From Streptomyces flavidovirens DSM 40150 (GTDB taxonomy: Bacteria; Actinomycetota; Actinomycetes; Streptomycetales; Streptomycetaceae): a DNA stretch of 64,000 nucleotides. Position 1 is the stretch's first letter. Every line of letters starts with the position of its first letter. Location of the stretch: the NCBI RefSeq assembly GCF_000429085.1, contig NZ_AUBE01000007.1, positions 186,001 to 250,000 on the forward strand, written 5' to 3'. The position numbers and the translations under genes were made by a program. Under the pieces are notes generated by a model. The model did no database searches. It saw nothing but the letters and a program-made list of their open reading frames with translations, and was not told the origin of the DNA. Shown one piece after another: positions 26,503-35,170 of the stretch.

Positions 26503-27402
26503 TTGAAGCGTTACGACCGGCTGAAGGAGATCCAGCGGCTCGATCCGGAGAAGGACTTCCTGACGATCTACCGGCTCACCGCGACGTACGAGTTCCCGTG
26601 GGACTACACACGTGCTCTGGAGCTGGCCCTTTACCGCACGTACGCCGTGCCCGGCATCGGCCGCCTCCTCGCCGTGACGGCAGAGCTGACCGACCGTTCC
26701 CAGAAGCGCTACGACGACACCGCGCTGCTCCTGGACACCGTCGTGGAGCACGGCTTCGACACGGAGGACGGCCGCACCGCCATCCGCCGTATCAACCAGA
26801 TGCACCGCAGCTACGACATCAGCAACGAAGACATGCGCTATGTGCTGTGCACGTTTGTCGTCATGCCGAAGCGCTGGATCGACTCGTACGGATGGCGACG
26901 GCTGTCCGACCACGAACTGCGGGCCTCCGCCGCCTACTACCGCATGCTCGGCAAGCACATGGGCATCAAGGACATTCCGCTCTCCTTCGAGGGGTTCGAG
27001 CGCTGCCTCGACACGTACGAGACGGAGCACTTCGGCTGGGACGAGGGGGCGCGCAAGGTCTCGGACGCGACGCTCGCGCTCATGGCGTCCTGGTATCCAC
27101 GCCCTCTCGCGCCGCTGATGCGCGGCGCCAGCCTCGCTCTCCTCGACGACGCGCTCCTGCGCGCCTTCCGCTACGACCCTCCGGCGCCCGCTGCCCGCGC
27201 GGTGGTCAGGGGCGCCCTCCGGTTGCGTGCCCGCGCCGTGCGACTGCTGCCGCCGCGCGGCAAGCCGCACTACGCCCGGCAGAACCGCGAGATCAAGGGT
27301 TACCCCGGCGGCTACACGGTCGCGAACCTGGGGACGTTCCCGACGCCGGGGACGGGAGGCTGCCCGGTTCCGCACACCGGGCGCTCGGCCGCCGCCGAGT
27401 GA
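26503..27402 (+). CDS. MpaB-type (DUF2236) oxygenase family protein
   Basis: A 299-residue protein. The start is TTG at 26503, eight bases after AAGGGGGA; no better start is in frame. The order of motifs (EFPWDYTRALELALYRTYAVPGIGRLL, RRINQMHRSYDISNEDMRYVLCTFVVMP, YYRMLGKHMGI) matches the DUF2236 / MpaB family, which includes the haem-dependent rubber oxygenase Lcp and fungal MpaB. A conserved His in the NQMH motif may ligate haem. Substrate unknown; no partner enzymes nearby. A terminator hairpin follows. Confidence 0.82.
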   Translation: MKRYDRLKEIQRLDPEKDFLTIYRLTATYEFPWDYTRALELALYRTYAVPGIGRLLAVTAELTDRSQKRYDDTALLLDTVVEHGFDTEDGRTAIRRINQMHRSYDISNEDMRYVLCTFVVMPKRWIDSYGWRRLSDHELRASAAYYRMLGKHMGIKDIPLSFEGFERCLDTYETEHFGWDEGARKVSDATLALMASWYPRPLAPLMRGASLALLDDALLRAFRYDPPAPAARAVVRGALRLRARAVRLLPPRGKPHYARQNREIKGYPGGYTVANLGTFPTPGTGGCPVPHTGRSAAAE

Positions 27403-27439
27403 CTCCCCGGCGGCGCGGCCGGACCGGCCGGCCCGGCAC

Positions 27440-27489
27440 GACCGGTTCCTGGCTCAGTCCTGGCGAACGGCGAGCGCCAGGAACCGGTC
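27440..27489. terminator. Inverted repeat across the oxygenase / methyltransferase junction
   Basis: GACCGGTTCCTGGC and its exact complement are separated by 22 bases that include the methyltransferase stop codon. It could end transcription of the oxygenase gene; the right arm lies within the last methyltransferase codons. Confidence 0.55.
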
Positions 27490-28068
27490 GTTCTCGTCGG
27501 TGTACGACGTCATCCGCCACGCGGAACCCGCGAGCAGCGGCCGGAGTCGGGGCTCGGCCCGCAGGTCGTCCGGGGTGATCTGCCGGCCCTGGCGAGCCGC
27601 GAGGGCCGCACGGCCGATGGGGTGGAACAACGCCAGCAGGCCACCGGGCCGCACGGTCCTGGCCAGCTCGCGCAGATTTTCCGCGGGCCGGGGGAGATGC
27701 GAGATCAGGCCGGCTGCGAAGACGGCGTCCAGGGCACCCGTCCGTACCGGCAGCCGGGCGACATCGGCGATCAGCAGCTGCGCGGCGCGGTGGCGTCCCG
27801 CCAGCACGGCGGCCTCCAGCATCGCCGGCGTGATGTCGGCTCCCAGCACCGAGCCGCCGGGGCCCACGGCGTCACGGAGGAACGGCAGGGCGCGCCCTGT
27901 GCCGCAGCCAGCGTCGAGTACGGCGTCACCGGGCCGCAGCCCGAGGTCGGCCACCGCGGCGGCGTAGGCCGGTCCGTCGTCCGGGAAACGGGTGTCCCAG
28001 TCCGCGGCGCGGGCCGTGAAGAACGCCTGAACGTGCGTGGGGTCATCGTGTGTGTGGTCATCGGCCAT
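27454..28068 (-). CDS. Class I SAM-dependent methyltransferase
   Basis: A 204-residue protein with the standard Rossmann motifs: motif I VLDAGCGTG near residue 45, the acidic residue after beta-2 in LGADITPAMLE, and ARTVRPGGLLALFHP for motif III. It belongs to the small UbiE/Methyltransf_11 type. The start is either ATG 28068 or GTG 28074; the better spaced GGGGGA favours neither clearly. Substrate unknown; it stands alone between convergent and divergent neighbours. Confidence 0.87.
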   Translation of the reverse strand: MADDHTHDDPTHVQAFFTARAADWDTRFPDDGPAYAAAVADLGLRPGDAVLDAGCGTGRALPFLRDAVGPGGSVLGADITPAMLEAAVLAGRHRAAQLLIADVARLPVRTGALDAVFAAGLISHLPRPAENLRELARTVRPGGLLALFHPIGRAALAARQGRQITPDDLRAEPRLRPLLAGSAWRMTSYTDENDRFLALAVRQD

Positions 28069-28308
28069 ACGCACATCGTCCCCCAGGTTCCCGGAAGCTC
28101 AGGCAAGGTCCGCGAAGCCTCGCCACCGCGCACCGCGCACCGCACTGCGCGGCTGTCTGCGTTGGCGTCGTACGTGCCCAACTCACCGGCGGAGCATCGG
28201 GGGTCCCTCCAGCACCGGCGGAAACACGTGGTTGCCGCGACGGCGTCAGTGGGGAAGGCTTGTCATCGATCAGGGCAACGGGGAACAAATCAACGGGGAG
28301 GCCGCAAC

Positions 28309-28722
28309 ATGGCGCTGGACAAAGGACTCGACTGGCTTCTGGACGACCTGACCGACCGGGTCGAGCACGTGCGGCACGCACTGGTGCTGTCCAACGACGG
28401 CCTGGTGACTGGAGCGAGTACGGAGCTGGCGCGGGAGGACGCCGAGCACCTGGCGGCCGTGTCGTCGGGACTGCACAGCCTCGCCAAGGGATCGGGCCGG
28501 CATTTCCGGCTCGGAAAGGTCCGCCAGACGATGGTCGAGTTCGACGAAGGGGTTCTCTTCGTCACCGCGGCCGGCGACGGCAGTTGTCTGTGCGTGCTGA
28601 GCGCCGCCGAGGCCGACATCGGTCACATCGCCTACGAGATGGCACTGCTCGTCAACCGTGTCGGCGAGCACCTCGGCGTGGCGGCGAGGCAGCCGGGAAC
28701 CGCTGCGGGAACCGACATCTGA
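28309..28722 (+). CDS. Roadblock/LC7 domain protein (CvnB-like)
   Basis: A 137-residue single-domain protein. The core (LDWLLDDLTDRVEHVRHALVLSNDGLVTGAS, then HLAAVSSGLHSLAKGSG and LFVTAAGDGSCLCVLS) is the roadblock fold seen in Streptomyces conservons, where it regulates a small Ras-like GTPase (CvnD). Here no histidine kinase, DUF742 or GTPase gene is adjacent, so it is a solitary member. The ATG at 28309 has GGGGAGG upstream. Confidence 0.92.
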   Translation: MALDKGLDWLLDDLTDRVEHVRHALVLSNDGLVTGASTELAREDAEHLAAVSSGLHSLAKGSGRHFRLGKVRQTMVEFDEGVLFVTAAGDGSCLCVLSAAEADIGHIAYEMALLVNRVGEHLGVAARQPGTAAGTDI

Positions 28723-28830
28723 CCTGCGCGTACTCGCCCGGCCCGAAAGTTGTCCACAGGCCGGGCGGGCAGCGCGCCATTCAGGCTACGGTCGTCACCG
28801 AGAGTATTCAGATCTCACGGGGAGAAGACC

Positions 28831-29721
28831 ATGGCCGTACAAGAAGCACACCTCACCGCCGTCGCGGCACAGGCCGGCAAGCCGCTGTCCGCAGCCAGGG
28901 CCGCCCAGGAGCTCGGCCTGAAACGAAGCGAGTTCGACCTTGCCGTTCTGCTGGGCCACATCCGCACCACGGTCGACGCCGATGGCAGCCACCGCCGGGT
29001 CGCCCGCGAGGAGCTCGACCGGCTCCAGGCGGCGGACCCGCAACAGGAGACGCTGAGTGAGCGGGTGCGGACGGTAGGCACCACCGAGGGCGCGCAGCTG
29101 ATGGACATCAGCCCCGTCCGGTTCGGCAAGCTCGCCCGCGCCGGATACATGACGCCCGTCAAATTTTACTTGAACCGCTACCGGGCCGTGGTCTGGCTGT
29201 ATCTGGCCGAAGAACTGGCGGAGTTGGCCACCCGCGAGCCCGGCCTGCTCACCGGCAGGTCCCCGCAGAAGATGCGCGCCGTACTCGACGCGGGGGAGGA
29301 CCGCCGCGCCCGCAACTGGCGGAGCCGACGCCTGGCTCTGCTGACGCGGCAGACCGAAGACCCTTGGGAGCAGGCGGCTATCACCAGCTCCGTCCTCGAC
29401 CCCGTCCAGCTCGCGGAGGTCGTCGACGACCCCTACGAGCGCGCGTACCTCAACAAGCTCCGGCCGGCACTCGTGGGGCGCCACGGCGAATCGCCCCCCA
29501 CGCGCGAGGCCATGGACCGCCTGCTGCTGGCCGACGATCCGGACGAGATCCTCTGGCAGCGGGTGAGCCTGGCGCTGCTCCTGGACGAGGCGCGCGAGCA
29601 CCGCACGGCACCGCGCCCGGAGACCAGCCGGTCTCTGCCGCCCCCTCTCCCCGAAACGCCCCGCGGGCTGCGCGCCTGGCTGCGCCGCAGGAAGGCCCCC
29701 GGCGATCCGGCACCGTCGTGA
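28831..29721 (+). CDS. Streptomyces conserved protein (DUF6397-like)
   Basis: A 296-residue, highly charged, mostly helical protein with a strong ribosome site (GGGGAGAAG). The N-terminal 120 residues contain two helix-turn-helix-like stretches (LSAARAAQELGLKRSEFDLAVLLGHI and GAQLMDISPVRFGKLARAGYM), suggesting DNA binding. The middle has a segment of paired basic residues (DRRARNWRSRRLALL). I recall a Streptomyces family, DUF6397, with this layout, but am not certain. Function unknown. Confidence 0.72.
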   Translation: MAVQEAHLTAVAAQAGKPLSAARAAQELGLKRSEFDLAVLLGHIRTTVDADGSHRRVAREELDRLQAADPQQETLSERVRTVGTTEGAQLMDISPVRFGKLARAGYMTPVKFYLNRYRAVVWLYLAEELAELATREPGLLTGRSPQKMRAVLDAGEDRRARNWRSRRLALLTRQTEDPWEQAAITSSVLDPVQLAEVVDDPYERAYLNKLRPALVGRHGESPPTREAMDRLLLADDPDEILWQRVSLALLLDEAREHRTAPRPETSRSLPPPLPETPRGLRAWLRRRKAPGDPAPS

Positions 29722-29774
29722 CACCCCCAGGGGATTCCGGATTCTGGAGTCGACAGCTCACCATCGACACCACT

Positions 29775-29792
29775 TTTTATCGGCCGATAAAA
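29775..29792. promoter_or_regulatory. Perfect 18-bp AT-flanked palindrome upstream of the tap operon
   Basis: TTTTATCGGCCGATAAAA is a perfect palindrome, strikingly AT-rich for this genome. It lies 66 bases upstream of the first gene of the tap-tpg operon. A TAAGAT hexamer at 29808 could be a -10 element, so the palindrome would cover the -35 region, as an operator should. Confidence 0.65.
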
Positions 29793-29857
29793 GGCATTGC
29801 TCTGAGCTAAGATCGAATCGTTGTGGGGAACGAAGCATTGGATGGGGACGGGGACGG

Positions 29858-30214
29858 ATGCTCGCGGTGGACGTGAGGCAGTCGCTTCGCAATGGCCAGA
29901 CCGTCGCGGAAGGCGCGGCCCGGTGGTGGCGCTTTTCCACGCAGACGGTCGGGAAGCACGGCGACTTCCTGCTGGCTTTCGTCGACGGCGGGGTGTGCGT
30001 CGGCGCCTTCCGGATCGTCGGCTCTGAGCCGGATCTCACCGCAGGCGGTAAGTACGCCTTCGACCTCGCCCCCGCCTCCCGCTTCCAGTGGGCCCTGGGT
30101 CACCGGCTTCCGCTGCCTCCGGGCCGCAATCCCGCCCGCATCCTCACCGGCCGGCACTTGCGCGAGTTCCTGGACGCCGCCCCGCACGGCCCATCCGCGA
30201 CTGACAACGACTGA
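29858..30214 (+). CDS. Small hypothetical protein leading the tap-tpg operon
   Basis: A 118-residue protein of unknown function. It has a beta-rich pattern (ARWWRFSTQTVGKHGDFLLAFVDGGVCVGAFRIVG, and FDLAPASRFQWALGHRLPLPPG) and ends in an Asp/Asn tail. It lies 31 bases upstream of tap in the same direction and downstream of the palindrome at 29775, so it probably shares the promoter with the telomere genes. No DNA-binding motif is obvious. It is a candidate accessory factor or regulator of telomere maintenance, by position only. Confidence 0.65.
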   Translation: MLAVDVRQSLRNGQTVAEGAARWWRFSTQTVGKHGDFLLAFVDGGVCVGAFRIVGSEPDLTAGGKYAFDLAPASRFQWALGHRLPLPPGRNPARILTGRHLREFLDAAPHGPSATDND

Positions 30215-30245
30215 CAACGACCGACACCGAAGGAGCGAGCGCCGC

Positions 30246-32393
30246 ATGGCGAGCAAGCCCGACCCCGTCGACGCCCTCCTGAAGGCCGGGCCGCGCCGCA
30301 CTCACCTGCCCGAGCCCGCCGAGCGCGCCCGGCTGCGCACGGATTACGGCCTCACCCAGAGCGAGATCGCCGCCGCACTGGACGTCACCCGGACCACCGT
30401 GGCCGGATGGGAAGCGGGCCGCAGCGAACCACAGGGCGCCACCCGAGCCGCCTACGCCAAGCTGCTGGAAGGCATCGCCACCCAGCTGGCAGCCGCCCCC
30501 GAACCGCAAACCCCGTACGCGGCGCGGGAACCACAGACCGTCCCCACCCCGCCGGAACCACAGACCGTTCCCGCCCCGCCCAAACCGCCGACCACCCCCG
30601 CACCGCCGGAGCCCCGCACCGCGCAGCCGGTCCGCAGCCCGTCGATGTCGCGCCGCCCACCCGCGAAGAGGCCTCCCGTGAAGAGGCCTCCCGCGACGAG
30701 AGAGCCCGCTCCCGCCGCGGCAGCGGTCGATCCGCGCTTCGCCAACGGCCCGCTCGCGGTGCTGGACGGTGACGGGTCGGCGTACTGCGTCGGCGGCCTG
30801 GTGCTCGACTGCCCGGCCACGACCGTTCCCGCCCTGGTCGACTGGGCCCTCACCGAGGCGCACCTGGGGGCGCCCCGGCTGAACCGCAACGGCAAGGACG
30901 CCGACCCGCTGGTCGTCATCACGGCCGCCGCCGCCGAGCGGCTCGGCCTCCCGGCCGTCCTGGAGGACCGGCGAGGCCTGCGCCTTCCCGAGGACCACAA
31001 GGTCAACAAGCAGATCGCGAAAGCGAACTGGAAGACCACCAAGCGCGGCTTCGGCCCGTGGGCCAGGGTCTACCGTCCCGCACATGCGGGCCGGCGCCAG
31101 TGCGTTCAGTTCGCGATCGTGCCCTGGGGCGCTCTCGACGCCCGCGCCTGGGGCGACGCGGCGGACTTTCCCGCGGCGGAACTCGCCCAGGTGCTGGGCG
31201 CGTACGCCACGAAGGTCATCACGCCGCGCGGTTCCTGTGCGGTCTCCGGCCTGGAGCTGATGACCGCGCTGCGCCCGCCCACCCGAGCGGTCAAGGACGA
31301 GATGACCGGCGCATGGTCGTCCGGCCCGAACCCCGGTTCCCTCACCGGCCCGGTGGACCCCGCGCCACCGGAAGCCCCGGACGAACACCCCGTCGTCGCC
31401 GCCCTGTACCCGCGCGGTCACCGGCGCACTCCCGCCGAGGTCCTCGACGAAGAGGCGTACGAGTGGATTCGCGACCCCGAGCTGCTCACCGATGAGGAGT
31501 GCGCGAAGCCGTACGCGGTCGGCATCGACGTGAACATGGCGTTCGCCGCCGCCGCGAACCGGCTGAACGTCGGCCTTGGCCCCGCGACGTACGTCCACAG
31601 CCCGGCGTTCGACGCGAAGCTGCCCGGCAGCTGGCTCGTCGACCTGTCCCACATCGAGATCGACCCGCGCCTTCCGAACCCGTTCACCCCGCACGGCGTA
31701 CGGCCGGCCGGCCCGGCCTGGTACGCGACGCCGACCGTCGCCTACGCCGTGGAGCTCGGGCACCAGGTGCAGCCGGCCGAGGCGTACGTCCGCCGGGAGC
31801 ACGCCGCGTACCTGGACGCCTGGTACACGCGGCTGCGCGACGCGTACATGGCCACCATGGAGCAGCTCGGCGTCGTCTCCGGGATGCGCGAGGCGGACTT
31901 CCTCGAGGCGATGGATCAGCACAAGAAGGCCGACGCCGGGCAGGCCGCCGTCCTGTCCGCCATCAAGGCCACGGTCAAGGGCGGCATCGGCAAGCTCCGC
32001 GAGCGCCCGCAGGGCGCCGGATACCGCCCCGGCGAACGCTGGCCCGCCCTGGAACGTCCGACCTGGCGCCCGGACATCCGCGCCGCCGTGATCTCCGCCG
32101 CCCGCATCAACATGCACCGCAAGATGCTCAAGCTCGCAGGCGTCGGACTGTTCCCGATCGCGGTCCTCTCCGACTGCGCCGTGTATCTGTCCGACGGCCC
32201 CTCGCCGCTGGACTTCCTGCCCCGCACGCCCGACGACAAGCCGCTTCCCGGCGGGTTCCGCCTCGGTGTCTCACCGGGGATGGTCAAGTGCGAGGGCAGC
32301 CGGCCGATGATGTGGGCCGTGCAGATGCTCGATCAAGGCCACAACCCCGCCCGGCACATCAAGGGCGGCGACGCGTCGGCCGACGGAGAATAG
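30246..32393 (+). CDS. tap: Telomere-associated protein Tap
   Basis: A 715-residue protein. Residues about 22-65 form a Cro/XRE-type helix-turn-helix (YGLTQSEIAAALDVTRTTVAGWEAGRSE). A Pro-rich linker covers residues 85-155 (repeats of TVPxPPEPQ). A large C-terminal region follows with IGIDVNMAFAAAANRLNVGLG-type core segments. Length and domain order match Streptomyces Tap, which binds the 3' telomeric overhang and recruits the terminal protein Tpg for end patching of linear replicons. The tpg gene follows after nine bases. The first two codons of the start context (GAGCG) are weak but no better start is available. Confidence 0.88.
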   Translation: MASKPDPVDALLKAGPRRTHLPEPAERARLRTDYGLTQSEIAAALDVTRTTVAGWEAGRSEPQGATRAAYAKLLEGIATQLAAAPEPQTPYAAREPQTVPTPPEPQTVPAPPKPPTTPAPPEPRTAQPVRSPSMSRRPPAKRPPVKRPPATREPAPAAAAVDPRFANGPLAVLDGDGSAYCVGGLVLDCPATTVPALVDWALTEAHLGAPRLNRNGKDADPLVVITAAAAERLGLPAVLEDRRGLRLPEDHKVNKQIAKANWKTTKRGFGPWARVYRPAHAGRRQCVQFAIVPWGALDARAWGDAADFPAAELAQVLGAYATKVITPRGSCAVSGLELMTALRPPTRAVKDEMTGAWSSGPNPGSLTGPVDPAPPEAPDEHPVVAALYPRGHRRTPAEVLDEEAYEWIRDPELLTDEECAKPYAVGIDVNMAFAAAANRLNVGLGPATYVHSPAFDAKLPGSWLVDLSHIEIDPRLPNPFTPHGVRPAGPAWYATPTVAYAVELGHQVQPAEAYVRREHAAYLDAWYTRLRDAYMATMEQLGVVSGMREADFLEAMDQHKKADAGQAAVLSAIKATVKGGIGKLRERPQGAGYRPGERWPALERPTWRPDIRAAVISAARINMHRKMLKLAGVGLFPIAVLSDCAVYLSDGPSPLDFLPRTPDDKPLPGGFRLGVSPGMVKCEGSRPMMWAVQMLDQGHNPARHIKGGDASADGE

Positions 32394-32402
32394 GGGTCAG
32401 TG

Positions 32403-32963
32403 ATGGGCATCCTGGGCGACAGCCTCGAAAAGGCCGAGGCGAACACGTTCACCCGGCCCCTGCCGAAGTCCGCGCAGGCGCAGATGCGGTTCCTGGTGAA
32501 GAGCGAAAAGGGCTCCACCAAGGCCGTGGCCGAGCGACTGGGCACCACCCAGCGCACGGTCGAGCGCTACCTCAAGGGGCAGTTCAAGCGGCCGCGCAAG
32601 GATCTCGCCGCGCGCCTGGTCGCCGAGGTGGGCAAGAGCTGGCAGCCGAAGGTCCGCGAGCGCGCCAAGCAGCAGGCGGCCAGTACCACGGGCATCGTGA
32701 TCGAGACCCGCGCGCGGTTCGGATTCACCGCGGCGCCGGGGACGACGGACGACGGCCGGCTGCGGCTCATCACGCAGCACTTGCCGCCCGCCTACGCGAG
32801 CCGCCTCTTCGACGCCCAGGCCGCGGGCGCGACCGAACAGCAACTGCAGCGCATCGCCGCCGAAGGCCTCCAGGAGGAGTACTTCAAGGACCGCGGGCGC
32901 CGGGCGCCCGGCCTCCACGTGGAGCTGACCGACATCGACTACATCGAACTCGACTACCGCTGA
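32403..32963 (+). CDS. tpg: Telomere terminal protein Tpg
   Basis: A 186-residue protein, within a residue or two of the Streptomyces Tpg family. An N-terminal helix-turn-helix-like segment (KAVAERLGTTQRTVERYLKGQF, residues about 40-61) and a basic helix follow the usual start MGILGDSLEKAEANTFTRPLPK. The C-terminus is acidic (LTDIDYIELDYR). Tpg is covalently attached to the 5' ends of linear Streptomyces chromosomes and plasmids and primes end-patching synthesis. Its presence with tap shows that the replicon, or one in the same cell, is linear. Confidence 0.92.
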   Translation: MGILGDSLEKAEANTFTRPLPKSAQAQMRFLVKSEKGSTKAVAERLGTTQRTVERYLKGQFKRPRKDLAARLVAEVGKSWQPKVRERAKQQAASTTGIVIETRARFGFTAAPGTTDDGRLRLITQHLPPAYASRLFDAQAAGATEQQLQRIAAEGLQEEYFKDRGRRAPGLHVELTDIDYIELDYR

Positions 32964-33056
32964 GCGCTCCACCGGCCCCCCCCCCGCGGCAAGTTGGTGT
33001 GTACCTGCCGCTAGAGTGCGTTGCTTGATCGAATGCCTTACGGCGAAGGGGGACGC

Positions 33057-33542
33057 ATGAGTGGGCAACTGAGAGACACGGCCAGCGAGTTGGCCGAAGT
33101 GCTGTGGCGGGAGCACACCGTGTACCGGGACCGGGCCGGTGGTGTCGTCATCCGGGGTGAGCACGTGCAGCGCTGGATCAGTCTCGCTCCCGCGGGTGGC
33201 CGGGGCGAGATCCTCGTCCGCGCCGGCCGCATCCTCGACGGCGGTACTACGGCCCCGGCGCGTTCGGAGGCGATCGTCCCGCTCGCCGCCGGTACGGGCG
33301 AGCTCGCCACGACCTGCCGCCGCCTGCTCGCCGAGGCAGCGGTCGACGCGACCCCACAAGCTCCCGCCCCGTCCTCAGGCACCGACCGCTCCAGAGGCTC
33401 CACCCGGCCCGGCCGGTCCGGCCGCGCAGGGCGGTTGAGACGCCGGGGTCGACACACGAGCTTCAGCTCCTGGGTGGTCCTGGTCTGCGTGGCAGGTGTT
33501 GTCGCTCTCTACCTCTACAGCGCCGGAGCATTCGGCAGGTAG
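33057..33542 (+). CDS. Tail-anchored hypothetical membrane protein
   Basis: A 161-residue protein with an AAGGGGGA ribosome site. The first 95 residues form a small alpha/beta domain (TVYRDRAGGVVIRGEHVQRWISLAP). A Ser/Pro/Arg-rich linker of about 40 residues follows, and the protein ends with one membrane span (WVVLVCVAGVVALYLYSAGAF) and a five-residue tail. The N-terminal domain would face the cytoplasm. No family recognised. A run of ten C residues lies upstream at 32976-32985. Confidence 0.68.
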   Translation: MSGQLRDTASELAEVLWREHTVYRDRAGGVVIRGEHVQRWISLAPAGGRGEILVRAGRILDGGTTAPARSEAIVPLAAGTGELATTCRRLLAEAAVDATPQAPAPSSGTDRSRGSTRPGRSGRAGRLRRRGRHTSFSSWVVLVCVAGVVALYLYSAGAFGR

Positions 33543-33581
33543 ACGACGCGGCGCCGTCACGGCAGGCCGGCGAACAACCGT

Positions 33582-33872
33582 ATGCGACTGCCTCACGGGG
33601 ACATCAATGACCTTTGCTCCCCGAGTCGAATCCACGCACTCCATGCCCGCGGCCGCGGAGTGGCCCGCCGGGCTCTGGAGGCCCTCACGACCTGGGCCTT
33701 CGAGACCTTCGCCGCCGATGGTCTCCAGCGGCTGGAACTGCTCCATCAGGTGGACAACCCCGCTTCGTGTCGCGTCGCGGCCAAGACCGGATACGAGTTC
33801 GTCAGGGTGCTGCCCGCCTGTCCGCCGGCTTTCCCGGCCGAGGGGCACCTGCACGTCAGAACAGCGGGTTGA
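33582..33872 (+). pseudogene. Truncated GNAT acetyltransferase (C-terminal half only)
   Basis: From about 33640 the frame encodes the second half of a RimJ/RimL-type GNAT domain: acetyl-CoA loop GRGVARRALEALTTWAF, then LELLHQVDNPASCRVAAKTGYEFV. The N-terminal beta strands that should precede it are missing, and the first 20 codons do not fit the family. A full protein would be about 170-190 residues. I read it as a remnant, though it is open to the stop. Confidence 0.6.
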
Positions 33873-34034
33873 CCGCCCGGCCGGGCGAGCGCTCGTGGGG
33901 GATCCTGTACGACGGGCGGTGCCTCAGGGGCGTACACGCGGGTGTATCGCTGACAGCGTCGGCGCCCTGGCCGTCGGCAGAAGTGCGGCAATGCACTCCA
34001 ATGGCGCAGAGTTCCAGCGACATCGCCATGATTC

Positions 34035-34067
34035 AAAGTCCGGCTGCACGTGCATAAGCCGGACTTT
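34035..34067. promoter_or_regulatory. Inverted repeat upstream of the YihY-like gene
   Basis: AAAGTCCGGCT and its exact complement are separated by 11 bases that themselves contain GCACGTGC. It could be a factor-independent terminator for the GNAT remnant or an operator for the gene starting at 34085. Confidence 0.55.
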
Positions 34068-34084
34068 GCGGTTACTCGTAGGTC

Positions 34085-35170
34085 ATGGCATCGAAGTGGC
34101 GGCAGGAACACGGAGACGAAGACGACGAGCACGGGCGCGAGCAACGTCCGGCGGCTGCCGGGGCGGACGCGGAGTCCGGCAGCCGTGCGGGACCGGACCC
34201 CCAGGTGGAACGGGACGCTCCCGGCTCGCCCACCCAGCTGGGCAAGAAGTCCTGGGGGGCGGTGCTCAAGCGCACGACGGCGGAGTTCAAGGACGACGAG
34301 CTGACCGACCGGGCCGCGGCACTGACGTACTACGGGGTACTGGCGCTGTTCCCCGCGCTGCTGGTGCTGGTGTCGATCCTGGGCATCGCGGGTGCGTCGG
34401 CGACCAAGGCCATCCTGGACAACATCGCGAAGCTGACGCCCGGCTCCGCCCGCGACATCATCACCGGTGCGGTCGAGCAACTGCAGGCCAGTGGCAGCGG
34501 TACGGGATCGATCCTGGCGATCGTCGGCCTTCTGGGTGCCCTGTGGTCGGCGTCCGGCTACGTGGCCGCGTTCATCCGCACATCCAACGCCGTCTACGAC
34601 ATCCCCGAGGGCCGGCCGGTCTGGAAGATCACGCCGTTGCGGCTGGTCCTGACGCTGGTGCTGATGATCCTGGCGTGCGTCAGCGCGCTGATCGTGGTGT
34701 TCTCCGGCGGCCTCGCCAAGCAGTTGGGTACGACGCTGGGGATCGGCGACACCGCCCTGAACGTCTGGTCGATCGCGAAGTGGCCGGTTCTGGTGGTGCT
34801 GGTCACCATCATGATCGCGCTTCTGTACTGGGCGTCGCCGAACGCCAGGGGCCGCGGCTTCAAGTGGGTCACCCCCGGCAGCTTCCTGGCCCTGGTGATC
34901 TGGATGATCGCCTCGGCGGGCTTCGCGCTGTACGTGGCGAACTTCGGCTCGTACAACAAGACGTACGGAACCCTCGCCGGAGTGATCATTTTCCTGGTGT
35001 GGCTGTGGATCACGAACCTGGCGATCCTGCTGGGGCTGGAGTTCGACGCGGAGATGACCCGTGAACGCGCCATCGTCGGCGGCCATCCCAGCGACGAGGA
35101 GCCCTACGTCGAGCCGCGTGACACCCGCAAGTGGAGTGACCAGGACCGTAAGCAGATGGGCAGCGAGTGA
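34085..35170 (+). CDS. YihY / BrkB-family inner membrane protein
   Basis: A 361-residue protein. A hydrophilic, acidic N-terminus of about 65 residues precedes six membrane spans. The family signature DRAAALTYYGVLALFPALLVLVS lies near residue 78, and GVIIFLVWLWITNLAILLGLEFDAE near residue 300. YihY proteins are widespread; their function is not settled. The C-terminal tail is hydrophilic. Its stop overlaps the start of the PAP2 gene (GTGA), so the two are coupled. A start inside the acidic region is possible. Confidence 0.9.
   Translation: MASKWRQEHGDEDDEHGREQRPAAAGADAESGSRAGPDPQVERDAPGSPTQLGKKSWGAVLKRTTAEFKDDELTDRAAALTYYGVLALFPALLVLVSILGIAGASATKAILDNIAKLTPGSARDIITGAVEQLQASGSGTGSILAIVGLLGALWSASGYVAAFIRTSNAVYDIPEGRPVWKITPLRLVLTLVLMILACVSALIVVFSGGLAKQLGTTLGIGDTALNVWSIAKWPVLVVLVTIMIALLYWASPNARGRGFKWVTPGSFLALVIWMIASAGFALYVANFGSYNKTYGTLAGVIIFLVWLWITNLAILLGLEFDAEMTRERAIVGGHPSDEEPYVEPRDTRKWSDQDRKQMGSE

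Noticed and set aside
28309..28722. A complete conservon (cvn) locus
   Set aside because: Only the roadblock protein is present; no kinase, DUF742 or GTPase gene lies beside it.
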